Assembly (NCBI RefSeq): GCF_030709675.1
Contig: NZ_JAUZQD010000004.1
Span: forward strand, 372,001-436,000
Length of the DNA: 64,000 nt
DNA from: Symbioplanes lichenis
GTDB taxonomy: Bacteria; Actinomycetota; Actinomycetes; Mycobacteriales; Micromonosporaceae
Direction: 5' to 3'
Shown here: positions 42,076 to 50,022 of the stretch, one piece after another
How positions within the stretch are numbered: position 1 is the stretch's first letter
Layout of the letters: each line of letters starts with the position of its first letter
Position numbers and translations under genes: made by a program
The notes under the pieces: generated by a model
Seen by the model: only the letters and a program-made list of their open reading frames with translations
The model's database searches: none
Told to the model about the DNA's origin: nothing

Positions 42076-42821
42076 CCGGCCATGAGATCATCCGCCCCGG
42101 CCCGGCTGTAGACGAGGAGCCGCTGTCCGCCGCTCTCCCCCACGTCGAGCGTCTCGTAATCGAGGCACAGCCGGCCGGCCACCGGGTGATCGAAGAGCTT
42201 GGTGCCCGTGCGGCAGTAGGAGACGTCCGCCCGCGACCACAGCTCCCGGAAGGCCGCACTCGCCGCCAGCAGCTCGGTCACCAGCTCCTCCGCCCCGCCG
42301 GCCGAGCGCAGCGCCGCCGCGCACTCCGCCCGCACCGCCGCGACGTCCACGTGCAGCGCGGCGGTCGCCGGGTCCAGGAACGCGTCGCGAACCAGGCTGC
42401 GCCCCGGTTCGTGCCGGGGGTTGAGCTCCCGGGCGGCGGCGTTGGCGCGCAGCACGGTCAGCGTGCCGTCGAGCAGGACCGCGGGCCAGGGCGAGGTGTC
42501 CACGAGCCGGGCCACGGACGGCCGGACGCTCGCCCCGCCGGCGGGCTCGACCGGCCCGGCCGCGATCCGGTGCAGATGCGCCGTGGCGTCCGCGTCGAGC
42601 CGCAGCGCCCGGGCCAGCGCACCCACCACCGCGGGCGACGGGTGCCGGTCGCGTCCCTGCTCGAGCCGCACGTAGTAGTCGACGCTGATCCCGGCGACCA
42701 GCGCCAGCTCCTCGCGCCGCAGCCCGCGCACGTGCCGCCGGCCGCCCGGGACCAGGCCCACGGCCGCCGGTCCGACGAGCGCGCGCCGGGCGCGCAGGAA
42801 ATCCGCCAGGTCACCGCGCAT
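42072..42821 (-). CDS. XRE-family regulator with MmyB-like ligand domain
   Basis: 249 residues. The helix-turn-helix is RREELALVAGISVDYYVRLE then QGRDRHPSPAVVGALARAL, the diagnostic pattern of this class. The MmyB-like domain follows, with AVLLDGTLTVLRANAAAREL and a tail ending FDHPVAGRLCLDYETLDVGE. It is divergent from an SDR gene 77 bp away, a common pairing, so it probably represses that SDR and its own coupled DUF664/DinB gene. ATG at 42821. Confidence 0.9.
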   Translation of the reverse strand: MRGDLADFLRARRALVGPAAVGLVPGGRRHVRGLRREELALVAGISVDYYVRLEQGRDRHPSPAVVGALARALRLDADATAHLHRIAAGPVEPAGGASVRPSVARLVDTSPWPAVLLDGTLTVLRANAAARELNPRHEPGRSLVRDAFLDPATAALHVDVAAVRAECAAALRSAGGAEELVTELLAASAAFRELWSRADVSYCRTGTKLFDHPVAGRLCLDYETLDVGESGGQRLLVYSRAGADDLMAG

Positions 42822-42898
42822 CGCCCCAATCTAGCCGGGGAAAAGGTGGTCCCGGCAGGGCCTGGGGAAACGCGGCCGCCGGGCCCAGGGTCGACGTC

Positions 42899-43612
42899 AT
42901 GACCTCTTCCCTCAAAGACCGCCACGCCCTGGTCACCGGGGCCTCCTCCGGCATCGGCGCCGCCACCGTCCGGGCCCTGCGCGAGGCCGGCGCCCGGGTC
43001 GCCGCCGGAGCCCGCCGCACCGACCGGCTCGACGCGGACCTGGCCCTCCCGCTGGACGTCACGGACGAGTCCTCGGTCCGCGCCGCCGTGGCCGCGGCCG
43101 CCGACGGACTCGGCGGCCTCGACCTGGTCGTCAACGCCGCCGGCGTGATGCCCGTCGGCCCGGTGCTCGGCGCGGACGTGGCCGACTGGCGCCGCACGCT
43201 CGACACCAACGTGCTCGGGCTGATGCTGGTCACCCACGCCGCGCTGCCCCACCTGCAGGCCGCCGGCTCGGCCGACCTGGTCAACATCTCCTCGATCGGC
43301 GGGCGCGAGACCTTCCCCGGCGCGGCCGTCTACCACGCGAGCAAGTTCGCCGTGAACGGCTTCTCCGAGTCGCTGCGCAAGGAGATCCAGCCCACCGGCG
43401 TCCGCGTGAGCATCGTCGAGCCCGGCTTCACGGCGACCGAACTGCCCGCCGGCATCACGGTCGCCGCCGTCCGCGAGAGCATCGAGGGCGTCATGGCCGT
43501 CCAGCGCAACCTCGACGCCGCCGACGTGGCCGCCGCGATCCTCCACATCGTCTCGCAGCCGCCGCACGTGGTCGTCAACCAGCTCCAGGTGCGGCCGCTC
43601 GCCCAGGCGTAG
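42899..43612 (+). CDS. Short-chain dehydrogenase/reductase
   Basis: 237 residues of the classical SDR fold: TGASSGIGAATVRALREAGA (cofactor loop), LDVTDES, VVNAAGVMPVG, the catalytic Ser in NISSIGG and YHASKFAVNGFSESLRKE with the YxxxK pair. This subgroup oxidises or reduces alcohols and ketones with NADP(H). The ATG at 42899 faces the MmyB-type regulator gene, which probably controls it. It is a different branch from the SDRs at 40849 and 61536. Confidence 0.92.
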   Translation: MTSSLKDRHALVTGASSGIGAATVRALREAGARVAAGARRTDRLDADLALPLDVTDESSVRAAVAAAADGLGGLDLVVNAAGVMPVGPVLGADVADWRRTLDTNVLGLMLVTHAALPHLQAAGSADLVNISSIGGRETFPGAAVYHASKFAVNGFSESLRKEIQPTGVRVSIVEPGFTATELPAGITVAAVRESIEGVMAVQRNLDAADVAAAILHIVSQPPHVVVNQLQVRPLAQA

Positions 43613-43876
43613 TTCTGTTGTGGGCGCGTGCTCACGGTCGCCGGGGTGCAGGCCGAGGTCCATGTCCCGTACGCCGCCCTGCACCCCCTGCGGCCGGCGG
43701 CGGACGACACGGAGCTGCCGCCCTTCCGGGTCGCGCTCGACCGGTCTGTGCCAGCGGGTCCTTTCTGGACGGAGTGCCTCTTCCCGCACCTGAGGGAAGC
43801 CGGGCTTCCGCCGCCCGCCGCCGGGATGCTCGACTCCACGGGAACCCGGCCGCGACCGACGCGAGGAGCACGCCGC
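43613..43876. other. Region without a recognisable gene
   Basis: An open frame runs through this gap into the hydrolase gene (from 43628), but the encoded 83 residues are Pro/Arg-rich and match no domain I know. The hydrolase has its own ATG with GAGGAG just upstream at 43863-43868. It may be a leader region or a decayed gene. Confidence 0.4.
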
Positions 43877-44671
43877 ATGAGCACGATCGTCCTGGTGCAC
43901 GGACTCTGGATGACCCCGCGCAGCTGGGAGCACTGGGTCTCCTACTACGAGGGCAAGGGCCACACGGTCGTCGCCCCGGCCTACCCGGGTTTCGAGGTCG
44001 AGGTCGAGGCGCTGCGGGCCGACCCGTCGGTCATCGCGAACCTGACCGTGCCGGAGACCGTCGCCCACCTGGAGAAGGTCATCACCGCGCTGGACGAGAA
44101 GCCGATCATCATCGGTCACTCCTTCGGCGGCACGCTGACCCAGCTGCTCCTCGACCGGGGGCACGGCCGGGCCGGGGTGGTCATCGACTCGGCGCCGCCG
44201 GAGGGCATCCGGGTCAACCCGCCGTCGCAGATCAAGTCGCTCTTCCCGATCCTCAGCAACCCGGCGAAGCGGCACCAGGCGGCCGGCTTCACCCCCGAGC
44301 AGTTCCACTACGCGTTCACGAACACGCTGTCGGCCGAGGAGTCGCGGGCCGTCTACGACCGGTACGCGATCCCGGCGCCCGGCAGCTGGGTCTGGTCGTA
44401 CGGGCTGCTGGCCAACTTCACCCCGGGCAAGCAGGAGACGTGGGTGAACTTCCACAACGAGGACCGGGCGCCGCTGCTCTTCATCGCGGGCGGCGCCGAC
44501 CACATCATGCCGGCCTCGGTGAACAAGTCGAACGCCCACCACTACAAGGGCGCGACCACGGTCACGGAGTACTTCGAGTTCCCAGGGCGCTCGCACTGGA
44601 CCTGCGCCGAGCCGGGCTGGGAGCAGGTCGCCGACAAGGCCCTCGACTGGGCGCTGCAGCACGCCCGGTGA
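43877..44671 (+). CDS. Alpha/beta hydrolase
   Basis: 264 residues of the alpha/beta-hydrolase fold. Seen are VLVHGLWMTPRSWEHW (oxyanion region), the nucleophile elbow IIGHSFGGTLTQLL, an acid in IAGGADHIMPASV and a late His in GRSHWTCAEPGWE. Family members cleave esters, lactones or carbon-halide bonds; the substrate is unknown. The ATG at 43877 is supported by GAGGAG 8 bp upstream. It ends 3 bp before the converging serine hydrolase gene. Confidence 0.9.
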   Translation: MSTIVLVHGLWMTPRSWEHWVSYYEGKGHTVVAPAYPGFEVEVEALRADPSVIANLTVPETVAHLEKVITALDEKPIIIGHSFGGTLTQLLLDRGHGRAGVVIDSAPPEGIRVNPPSQIKSLFPILSNPAKRHQAAGFTPEQFHYAFTNTLSAEESRAVYDRYAIPAPGSWVWSYGLLANFTPGKQETWVNFHNEDRAPLLFIAGGADHIMPASVNKSNAHHYKGATTVTEYFEFPGRSHWTCAEPGWEQVADKALDWALQHAR

Positions 44672-44674
44672 CGG

Positions 44675-45727
44675 TCAGAAGACCGCGCTGAGCAACGCGT
44701 TCAGCGCCTCCGGCATGACCTCCGCCGGGTTGACCTCGGCGTCGCCGGTGGTGAGCCCGGCGGTCATGGTCCTGCGGCCGTCGGGCGTGCTGTACATCAG
44801 GGCGCCGTATCCGCCGGACGCGCCGCCGTTGTGATGCAGGACCGTGCCGCGACCCTCGCCGAGGTCCTGCACGAACACGCCGAGCCCGTAGCCGATGGGC
44901 CCCGCGGGCGTACGCATCTCGGCCAGCAACGGCGCCGGGAGCAGCCGGCCGCCGTTGAGCGCGGCGAAGAAGGTGGCCAGGTCCCGCGTGGTCGAGATCA
45001 GGCCGCCTGCCCCGAACAGCATGGAGAGGTTCTGGCGGGAGACGTCGGCGACCTTCCCGTCGTCGCCGTCCTGATAGCGGTAGTAGCCGTGCGCGTACGG
45101 CTCGGGCAGGTCGGTGACGTCGCCGTCGAGCACGGTGTCGCGCAGCCCGAGCGGGCCGAGGATCCGCTCGTGCAGGGCTTCCCCGTACGCCTGCCCGGTC
45201 ACCCGTTCGATCAGCAGCGCCGCGACGGTGTAGTTGGTGTTGGAGTAGCTCCAGCCGGTCCCGGGCTCGAACCGCGCCGGGTGCGACAGGGCCAGCTCCA
45301 CCAGCTCCTCCGGCCGGTAGCCGCGCAGCCGCGCCTCGACCCACTCCTTGCCGGTGGCGGGGATGCCGGCGACGACTGTGCCGTCCGGGAAGTACTCGCC
45401 CGTGTAGTTGAACAGGCCGCTGGTGTGCTGGAGCAGCATCCGCGCGGTGATCCGCTCGTCGAAGGCGAGACCGGGACCGAGGCCGGTCACCGGCGCGTCG
45501 AGCTCCAGCTTGCCCTCGGCGACCAGCTGCAGGACCGCGGTGGCGGTGAAGGTCTTGACGACGCTGCCCGCCCAGAAGTGGCCGTCGACCGGCGGGGCAT
45601 CGGCCGCGCCGAGGTCGCGTACGCCGGCGGTGCCGGCCCATTCCCCGTGCTCGTCGCGGACGCGCAGCTGGATGCCCGCGAAGCCGGCCGCGACGAACGC
45701 GTCGGCGGCCTTCTGCAGATCGCTCAT
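44675..45727 (-). CDS. Beta-lactamase-fold serine hydrolase (class C-like)
   Basis: 350 residues of the beta-lactamase/DD-peptidase-like serine hydrolase family. SVVK (nucleophile Ser in GSVVKTFTATAVLQL), the YSN motif (GTGWSYSNTNYTVAALLIE) and the third-box-like HHNGGASGG are present. No signal peptide is visible, so it is cytoplasmic or exported in an unusual way; esterase or peptidase activity is more likely than beta-lactam resistance. It lies 13 bp after the DUF4097 gene and is probably its operon partner, under the regulator at 46555. Confidence 0.87.
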   Translation of the reverse strand: MSDLQKAADAFVAAGFAGIQLRVRDEHGEWAGTAGVRDLGAADAPPVDGHFWAGSVVKTFTATAVLQLVAEGKLELDAPVTGLGPGLAFDERITARMLLQHTSGLFNYTGEYFPDGTVVAGIPATGKEWVEARLRGYRPEELVELALSHPARFEPGTGWSYSNTNYTVAALLIERVTGQAYGEALHERILGPLGLRDTVLDGDVTDLPEPYAHGYYRYQDGDDGKVADVSRQNLSMLFGAGGLISTTRDLATFFAALNGGRLLPAPLLAEMRTPAGPIGYGLGVFVQDLGEGRGTVLHHNGGASGGYGALMYSTPDGRRTMTAGLTTGDAEVNPAEVMPEALNALLSAVF

Positions 45728-45740
45728 CTCGATGTCCTTC

Positions 45741-46370
45741 TCAGAGGCCGCGGGCGGTGATGTCGCCGCGGGAGGTGGTGGCGTGGATGACCAGGCCGCT
45801 GCCGGTGAGCGAGTTGTCGATGCGCCCGTACGCGGTGGCGGCGTCCAGCGAGGCGGTCCGGGCGCCGACCGTGATGTCGCCGCCCTCGGTCCGCAGCGTG
45901 AGGTCGCCGGTCGTGGCGACGGCCTCGGCGACGCGCAGGTCGCCCTGCTGGGTGCCGAGCTGCGCCGAGCCGGTGAGCCGCCCGACCACGATGTCGCCGG
46001 CCTGCAGCGTGAGCCGCGCGGTGGCGGCCTCGTCGAGCTCGATCGAGCCCTGGGCGACCTCGACGGTCACGTCGCCGAGGCGCCCGGTGCCCCGCAGCTC
46101 CGCGGCGGCCGCCCTGGCCTCGACCCGGGAGCCGGCGGGCAGCTGGACCGTGACCTCGACCGATCCGGAGGAGCCGAGCAGCCGGTGCTCGGGCTTCGCC
46201 GCCTCGATCCGCAGGACACCGTCGGCGTGGGTGACCTCGATGCGCCCGGCCGCCTGCACGTCGCGGCTCCGGCTGGGGTCGGCGGGGAGCACCTCGGCGG
46301 CGGCGTCGGTGCGGTCGGTGGCGACGAGGTGGATGCGGCCGGCGGGGATGTCCAGAACAACGTTTCTCAT
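45741..46370 (-). CDS. DUF4097-family beta-helix protein
   Basis: 209 residues with repeated short strands of the DUF4097/adhesin-like type, such as GDVTVEVAQGSIELDEAATA and TTGDLTLRTEGGDITVGART, ending in TTSRGDITARGL. Such proteins form small beta-helices, often next to regulators and anti-sigma factors; function unknown. No signal peptide or membrane segment is seen. The ATG at 46370 is divergent from an unusual regulator, with ATTGCA-type repeats between. The serine hydrolase gene follows after 13 bp. Confidence 0.85.
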   Translation of the reverse strand: MRNVVLDIPAGRIHLVATDRTDAAAEVLPADPSRSRDVQAAGRIEVTHADGVLRIEAAKPEHRLLGSSGSVEVTVQLPAGSRVEARAAAAELRGTGRLGDVTVEVAQGSIELDEAATARLTLQAGDIVVGRLTGSAQLGTQQGDLRVAEAVATTGDLTLRTEGGDITVGARTASLDAATAYGRIDNSLTGSGLVIHATTSRGDITARGL

Positions 46371-46413
46371 GCCGGAAACGCTACGTTGCCTTCATCCATC
46401 GAGCAAAGCCGTA

Positions 46414-46508
46414 ATTGCATTGATGCGCTGTCCTTGCTGTTAGAAGCTTCGCAATCATTGCAACGAGCCTGATGTCAACGCAACGACACTGCCGTCGGCG
46501 TTGCAATG
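46414..46508. promoter_or_regulatory. ATTGCA repeat cluster in a divergent promoter
   Basis: CATTGCAACG (46456-46465) and CGTTGCAATG (46499-46508) are exact inverted repeats 33 bp apart. GCAATCATTGC (46451-46461) is a palindrome around C, and ATTGCA also occurs at 46414-46419. They lie between the divergent DUF4097 and regulator genes and probably bind the regulator. Confidence 0.7.
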
Positions 46509-46554
46509 GATGGGCGGTGAACGCTACGCTGCCGGGGACGCGAAGGAGGCCAGG

Positions 46555-47253
46555 ATGCCGGGCGGCAGGCTCACTCAGCAGGAACGGCAGCAGATCACCG
46601 CGGGGCTGGGCGACGGCCTCGCGTACGCGGAGATCGCCCGGCGGCTCGGCCGTCCGACCTCGACGGTCACCCGCGAGATCATGCGCAACGGCGGCCCGGC
46701 GGCCTATCGCGGCGACCTGGCCCATCACGCCACCGAGCGCCGCGCCCGCCGCCGCCGGACGGCCGCCGCGAACCCGCCGGCCCAGGGGCGCGACACCGAG
46801 GCCGTCCACGAGTACGAGCAGACGTTCGCGGCCGTGTTCGCGCAGCAGGGACTGCCCGCGATGACGGCCCGGGCGCTCGCCGCCCTCTACAGCACCGACA
46901 CGGGCAGCCTCACCGCCGCCGAGCTGGCCGCGCGGCTGGGGGTGAGCCCGGCCTCGATCTCCAAGGCGATCGCGTTCCTGGAGAGCCAGGGCCTCGTCCG
47001 CCGCGAGCGCGACGACCGGCGGCGCGAGCGCTACGTCGTGGACGACGACGTCATGTACCAGTCCACGATGTCCGGCGCGCGCGGCACCGCGCACCTCGGC
47101 GAGATCGCCCGGCAGGGCGTGAGTGTGCTGGGCCCCGGCACCCCGGCGGCCGCGCGCCTGGAGAGCATCGCCCGCTTCGTCGAGTACGTGTCCGCGGCCA
47201 TCGCCCGGGCCGCGGACGAGGCCCGGGCGATACTCCACCCGGAGGTCAAGTGA
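46555..47253 (+). CDS. Regulator with IS30-type HTH fused to a GbsR/MarR-type wHTH
   Basis: 232 residues in two DNA-binding parts. Residues 5-60 (GRLTQQERQQITAGLGDGLA, YAEIARRLGRPTSTVTREIM, RNGG) match the N-terminal helix-turn-helix of IS30-family transposases. Residues 85-175 form a GbsR/MarR-like winged helix (LTAAELAARLGVSPASISKA, then LESQGLVRRERDDRRRERY) followed by a helical dimerisation tail. No DDE catalytic domain is present, so this is a regulator, not a transposase. The ATG at 46555 has GGAGG before it. It is divergent from the DUF4097/serine hydrolase pair and converges with the EamA gene, overlapping it by 8 bp. Confidence 0.85.
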   Translation: MPGGRLTQQERQQITAGLGDGLAYAEIARRLGRPTSTVTREIMRNGGPAAYRGDLAHHATERRARRRRTAAANPPAQGRDTEAVHEYEQTFAAVFAQQGLPAMTARALAALYSTDTGSLTAAELAARLGVSPASISKAIAFLESQGLVRRERDDRRRERYVVDDDVMYQSTMSGARGTAHLGEIARQGVSVLGPGTPAAARLESIARFVEYVSAAIARAADEARAILHPEVK

Positions 47254-48133
47254 GCACGGGCCGCCGGGTGCGCTGGGTCAGGACCACGCACACCAGCACG
47301 ACCAGCGCCGCCCCGAGCGTCGCCGGGGTCACGGTCTCGCCGAGCAGCAGCGCCGACCAGGCCAGCGTGAGGACCGGCTGCGCGAGCTGGAGCTGACCGG
47401 CCCGGGCCACGCCACCGCGGGCCAGCCCCGAGTACCAGGCGACGAAGGCCAGGAACATCGACACCGCCGTCAGGTAGCCGAACGCGGCCCACGGGACGGC
47501 ACCGCCCGTGGTGCCCCGGGCGGCGACGAGTGTCACGGGCACGGTCGCGGGCAGCGCCAGCAGCAGGGCCCAGCCGATCGTGCCCGCACCGCCCAGATCG
47601 CGGGCGAGGGCGCCCCCTTCGGCGTACCCGAAAGCACACAGCACGACCGCCGCCAGCAGGAAGCCGTCCGCGGTGGACAGCGTGCCGTGGATGCCGCCGC
47701 CGAGCGCCAGGAAGGCGAGCACGGCGAGCAGCCCGGCGATGCTCGCGGCCCAGAACGCCGGGGCCGGTCGCTCCCCCGCGCGCAGCCCGGCGAAAACGGC
47801 GGTCAGGGCGGGCAGCGCCGCGATGACGACCGCGCTGTGCGAGGACGTCTGCGTGGTCAGCGCGAGCGACGTGAACAGCGGGAAGCCGACGACCACGCCG
47901 AGCGCCACGACCACCAGCCGCCACCACTGGGTGCCGGTCGGCCGGGTCGCCCGGGTCACCAGCAGATAGACCGCAGCAAGCAGGGCGGCGCCGACCGAGC
48001 GGCCGAAGGCCACGAACCACGGGTCGAGGGCCGCCACCGCGAGCCGGGTCATGGGCAGCGACAGGCTGAACCCGAGCACTCCCAGCCCCGCCGTTACCGC
48101 GGCGGGACCAGTAGCGTTACTCTTCTCTCTCAT
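47246..48133 (-). CDS. EamA/DMT-family transporter
   Basis: 295 residues with ten predicted membrane segments in two similar halves, as usual for EamA drug/metabolite transporters. Seen are VLGFSLSLPMTRLAVAALDP, SHSAVVIAALPALTAVFAGL and QPVLTLAWSALLLGETVTPA, the last containing the conserved EamA Glu region. It probably exports a small metabolite, possibly an amino acid. Its ATG (48131-48133) overlaps the ATG of the divergent MocR gene, a frequent partner for transporters of this class. Confidence 0.9.
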   Translation of the reverse strand: MREKSNATGPAAVTAGLGVLGFSLSLPMTRLAVAALDPWFVAFGRSVGAALLAAVYLLVTRATRPTGTQWWRLVVVALGVVVGFPLFTSLALTTQTSSHSAVVIAALPALTAVFAGLRAGERPAPAFWAASIAGLLAVLAFLALGGGIHGTLSTADGFLLAAVVLCAFGYAEGGALARDLGGAGTIGWALLLALPATVPVTLVAARGTTGGAVPWAAFGYLTAVSMFLAFVAWYSGLARGGVARAGQLQLAQPVLTLAWSALLLGETVTPATLGAALVVLVCVVLTQRTRRPVLT

Positions 48134-48148
48134 GAATGACGGTAACGC
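48091..48148. promoter_or_regulatory. CGTTAC inverted repeats over two overlapping start codons
   Basis: GCGTTAC (48114-48120) and GTAACGC (48142-48148) are exact inverted repeats 21 bp apart, and a further CCGTTACC is at 48091-48098. They span the CATG at 48131-48134 that gives both divergent start codons. A MocR dimer bound here would block both genes. Confidence 0.6.
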
Positions 48149-49517
48149 AACCGATCGCGTTATCCAAGATCTGCGGATGACGGCGGCGGGCTCAGCCCCG
48201 GGGACGCGACTGCCGTCCGTGCGCGAGTTGACCGTGCGGCATCAGGCGTCGCCCGTCACCGTGGCGGCGGCGATCCGGCAGCTCGTCGCCGAGGGCGCTG
48301 TCGAGGCGCGCCCGGGGCGGGGCACGTTCGTGGCCGGGCGGGTCGAAGACCGCGCGGTGTCCGACCTGTCGTGGCAGACCGTCGCGCTCGGGCCCCGGCC
48401 GGCGGGCGAGGACGAGATGCGCGCGCTGCTGGCCACCCCGCCGCCGGGCGCGATCCCGCTGTCCGGCGGCTATCTCGATCCGGAGCTGCAGCCGACCGCC
48501 GCCCTGGGCGCCGCCCTGACCCGGGCCGCCCGGCAGAGCGCCGCCTGGCAACGGGGACCGGCCGAGGGACGCGAGGACCTGCGGGCCTGGTTCGCCCGGG
48601 AGAGCGGCACCGGGCTCCGCGCCGACGACTTCGTGATCTGCTCCGGCGGGCAGGCGGCGATCGGCTCGGCGCTGCGCGCGCTGACCGGCCCCGGCGACAC
48701 CGTGCTCGTGGAGTCGCCGACCTATCTGGGCGCGCTGGCCGCCGCGCGGGCCGCGGGACTGCGGGTCGTGCCGGTGCCCGCGGATCGCGACGGGGTGCTG
48801 CCCGATCAGCTGCGTGCGGCCTTTGCCCGTACGGGCGCCAGGGTCTTCTATTGTCAGCCGCTGCACGCCAACCCGTCCGGCGCCACCCTCGCCGCCGATC
48901 GCCGCGCGGCCGTGGCAGCGGCCGTGCGGGAGGCGGGCGCGTTCCTGATCGAGGACGACTACGCGCGCGACCTCATCATCGACGGTGACGCCCCGCCCCC
49001 GCTGGCCGCCGACGACCCGGACGGGCACGTCATCCATCTGCGCTCACTCACCAAGCCCGCCGCCCCCGGCCTGCGCGTCGCCGCCATCGGCGCCCGTGGC
49101 CCGGCGGGTGCCCGGCTGCGCGCCACCCGGCTGCTCGACGACTTCTTCGTGGCCGGCCCGCTCCAGCAGGCCACGATGGAGCTGGTCAGCGCCCCGGCCT
49201 GGGCCCGCCACCGGCGCTCGCTGCGCACGGCCCTGCGCACCCGGCGCGAGGCGCTGCTCACCGCCCTGGCCCGCCACCGGCCCGACCTGGTCCCGGCCAC
49301 GGTGCCGCGCGGCGGCCTCCATCTGTGGGTGCGCCTGCCCGACGGTACGGACGACCTGGCGCTCACCGCCGCCGCGGCCGCCGCGGGCGTCGTGGTCTTC
49401 CCCGGCCGCCCGTGGTTCGCCGCCGAGCCGCCCGGCCCGTTCCTGCGCCTGACCTATGCGGCCGCCCCGCCGGAACTGATGGACGAGGCCGTCCGCCGCC
49501 TGGCCGTCAGCCTCTGA
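48132..49517 (+). CDS. MocR-type regulator (GntR wHTH plus aminotransferase-like domain)
   Basis: 461 residues. Residues 1-70 are a GntR winged helix (GTRLPSVRELTVRHQASPVT, then VEARPGRGTFVAG). The rest is a fold-type I aminotransferase-like domain with ICSGGQAAIGSALRAL, LHANPSGATLAADRR, FLIEDDYARDL and the probable PLP lysine in HLRSLTKPAAPGLRVAAI. MocR proteins sense PLP or an amino-acid aldimine. The ATG at 48132 shares CATG with the EamA gene's ATG on the other strand. It probably controls that transporter. Its stop codon lies in the first unit of the 39-bp repeat array. Confidence 0.92.
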   Translation: MNDGNATDRVIQDLRMTAAGSAPGTRLPSVRELTVRHQASPVTVAAAIRQLVAEGAVEARPGRGTFVAGRVEDRAVSDLSWQTVALGPRPAGEDEMRALLATPPPGAIPLSGGYLDPELQPTAALGAALTRAARQSAAWQRGPAEGREDLRAWFARESGTGLRADDFVICSGGQAAIGSALRALTGPGDTVLVESPTYLGALAAARAAGLRVVPVPADRDGVLPDQLRAAFARTGARVFYCQPLHANPSGATLAADRRAAVAAAVREAGAFLIEDDYARDLIIDGDAPPPLAADDPDGHVIHLRSLTKPAAPGLRVAAIGARGPAGARLRATRLLDDFFVAGPLQQATMELVSAPAWARHRRSLRTALRTRREALLTALARHRPDLVPATVPRGGLHLWVRLPDGTDDLALTAAAAAAGVVVFPGRPWFAAEPPGPFLRLTYAAAPPELMDEAVRRLAVSL

Positions 49518-49640
49518 GCCCGGCCCCCGCGACGGGCCCTTGCCGTCAACCTTCGAGCCCGGCCCCCGCGACGGGCCCTCGCCGTCAACCTTCGAGCCCG
49601 GCCCCCGCGACGGGCCCTCGCCGTCAGCCTTCGAGCCCGG
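49504..49640. repeat. 39-bp tandem repeats joining two convergent genes
   Basis: Full units start at 49516, 49555 and 49594 (GAGCCCGGCCCCCGCGACGG and so on), with a partial fourth at 49633. Period is 39. GCCGTCAGCCTCTGAG at the left edge holds the MocR stop; GCCGTCAGCCTTCGAG at the right edge holds the HIT stop on the other strand (49624-49626). Inner units read GCCGTCAACCTTCGAG. GC-rich hairpins are possible in each unit. Confidence 0.9.
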
Positions 49641-50022
49641 CCAGGATGCGCTGGTGGTGGGCGTCGAGCTCCGCGGCGGGCACGTTGTCGTCCGCCCGCG
49701 CGAAGTCGAAATCGGCCATGTCCGACGCCGGGAACACGTGCACATGCGCGTGCGGCACCTCGAACCCCGCGATGATCAGCCCCACCCGAGGCGCCGCGAA
49801 GACCCGCTTCAACGTACGCCCGATGGTGTGCGCCACCGCCAGCACATGCGCGGCCAGCTCGGGCTCGAGATCGGTCCACTCGTCCACCTCGGCCCGCGGC
49901 ACGACCAGCGTATGCCCCGGCGTGAGCGGCGCAATGGTCAGAAAGGCGGCCACCCGCTCGTCGGAGTGAACAATGCGGCCGGGCAGCTCCCCGGCGATGA
50001 TGCGGCTGAAGATCGTGGGCAC
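49624..50022 (-). CDS. HIT-family (histidine triad) nucleotide-binding protein
   Basis: 132 residues of the HIT superfamily. The histidine triad is HAHVHVF (residues 91-97), preceded by LTPGHTLVVPRAEVDEWTDL, another family hallmark. Members hydrolyse nucleoside phosphoramidates or adenylated compounds, using the middle His as nucleophile. The ATG is at 50022. It converges with the MocR gene, and its 3' end is part of the 39-bp tandem repeats. Confidence 0.93.
   Translation of the reverse strand: MPTIFSRIIAGELPGRIVHSDERVAAFLTIAPLTPGHTLVVPRAEVDEWTDLEPELAAHVLAVAHTIGRTLKRVFAAPRVGLIIAGFEVPHAHVHVFPASDMADFDFARADDNVPAAELDAHHQRILAGLEG

Noticed and set aside
44675..45727. Beta-lactamase resistance gene
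   Set aside because: SVVK and YSN motifs define the fold, but there is no signal peptide and the sequence is nearer to esterase/peptidase-type serine hydrolases.
46555..46740. Possible insertion sequence of the IS30 family
   Set aside because: Only the helix-turn-helix is transposase-like. There is no DDE domain and no terminal inverted repeat, and the frame continues into a winged-helix regulator.
49504..49640. CRISPR array
   Set aside because: The repeats are directly adjacent without unique spacers, and no cas genes are present.
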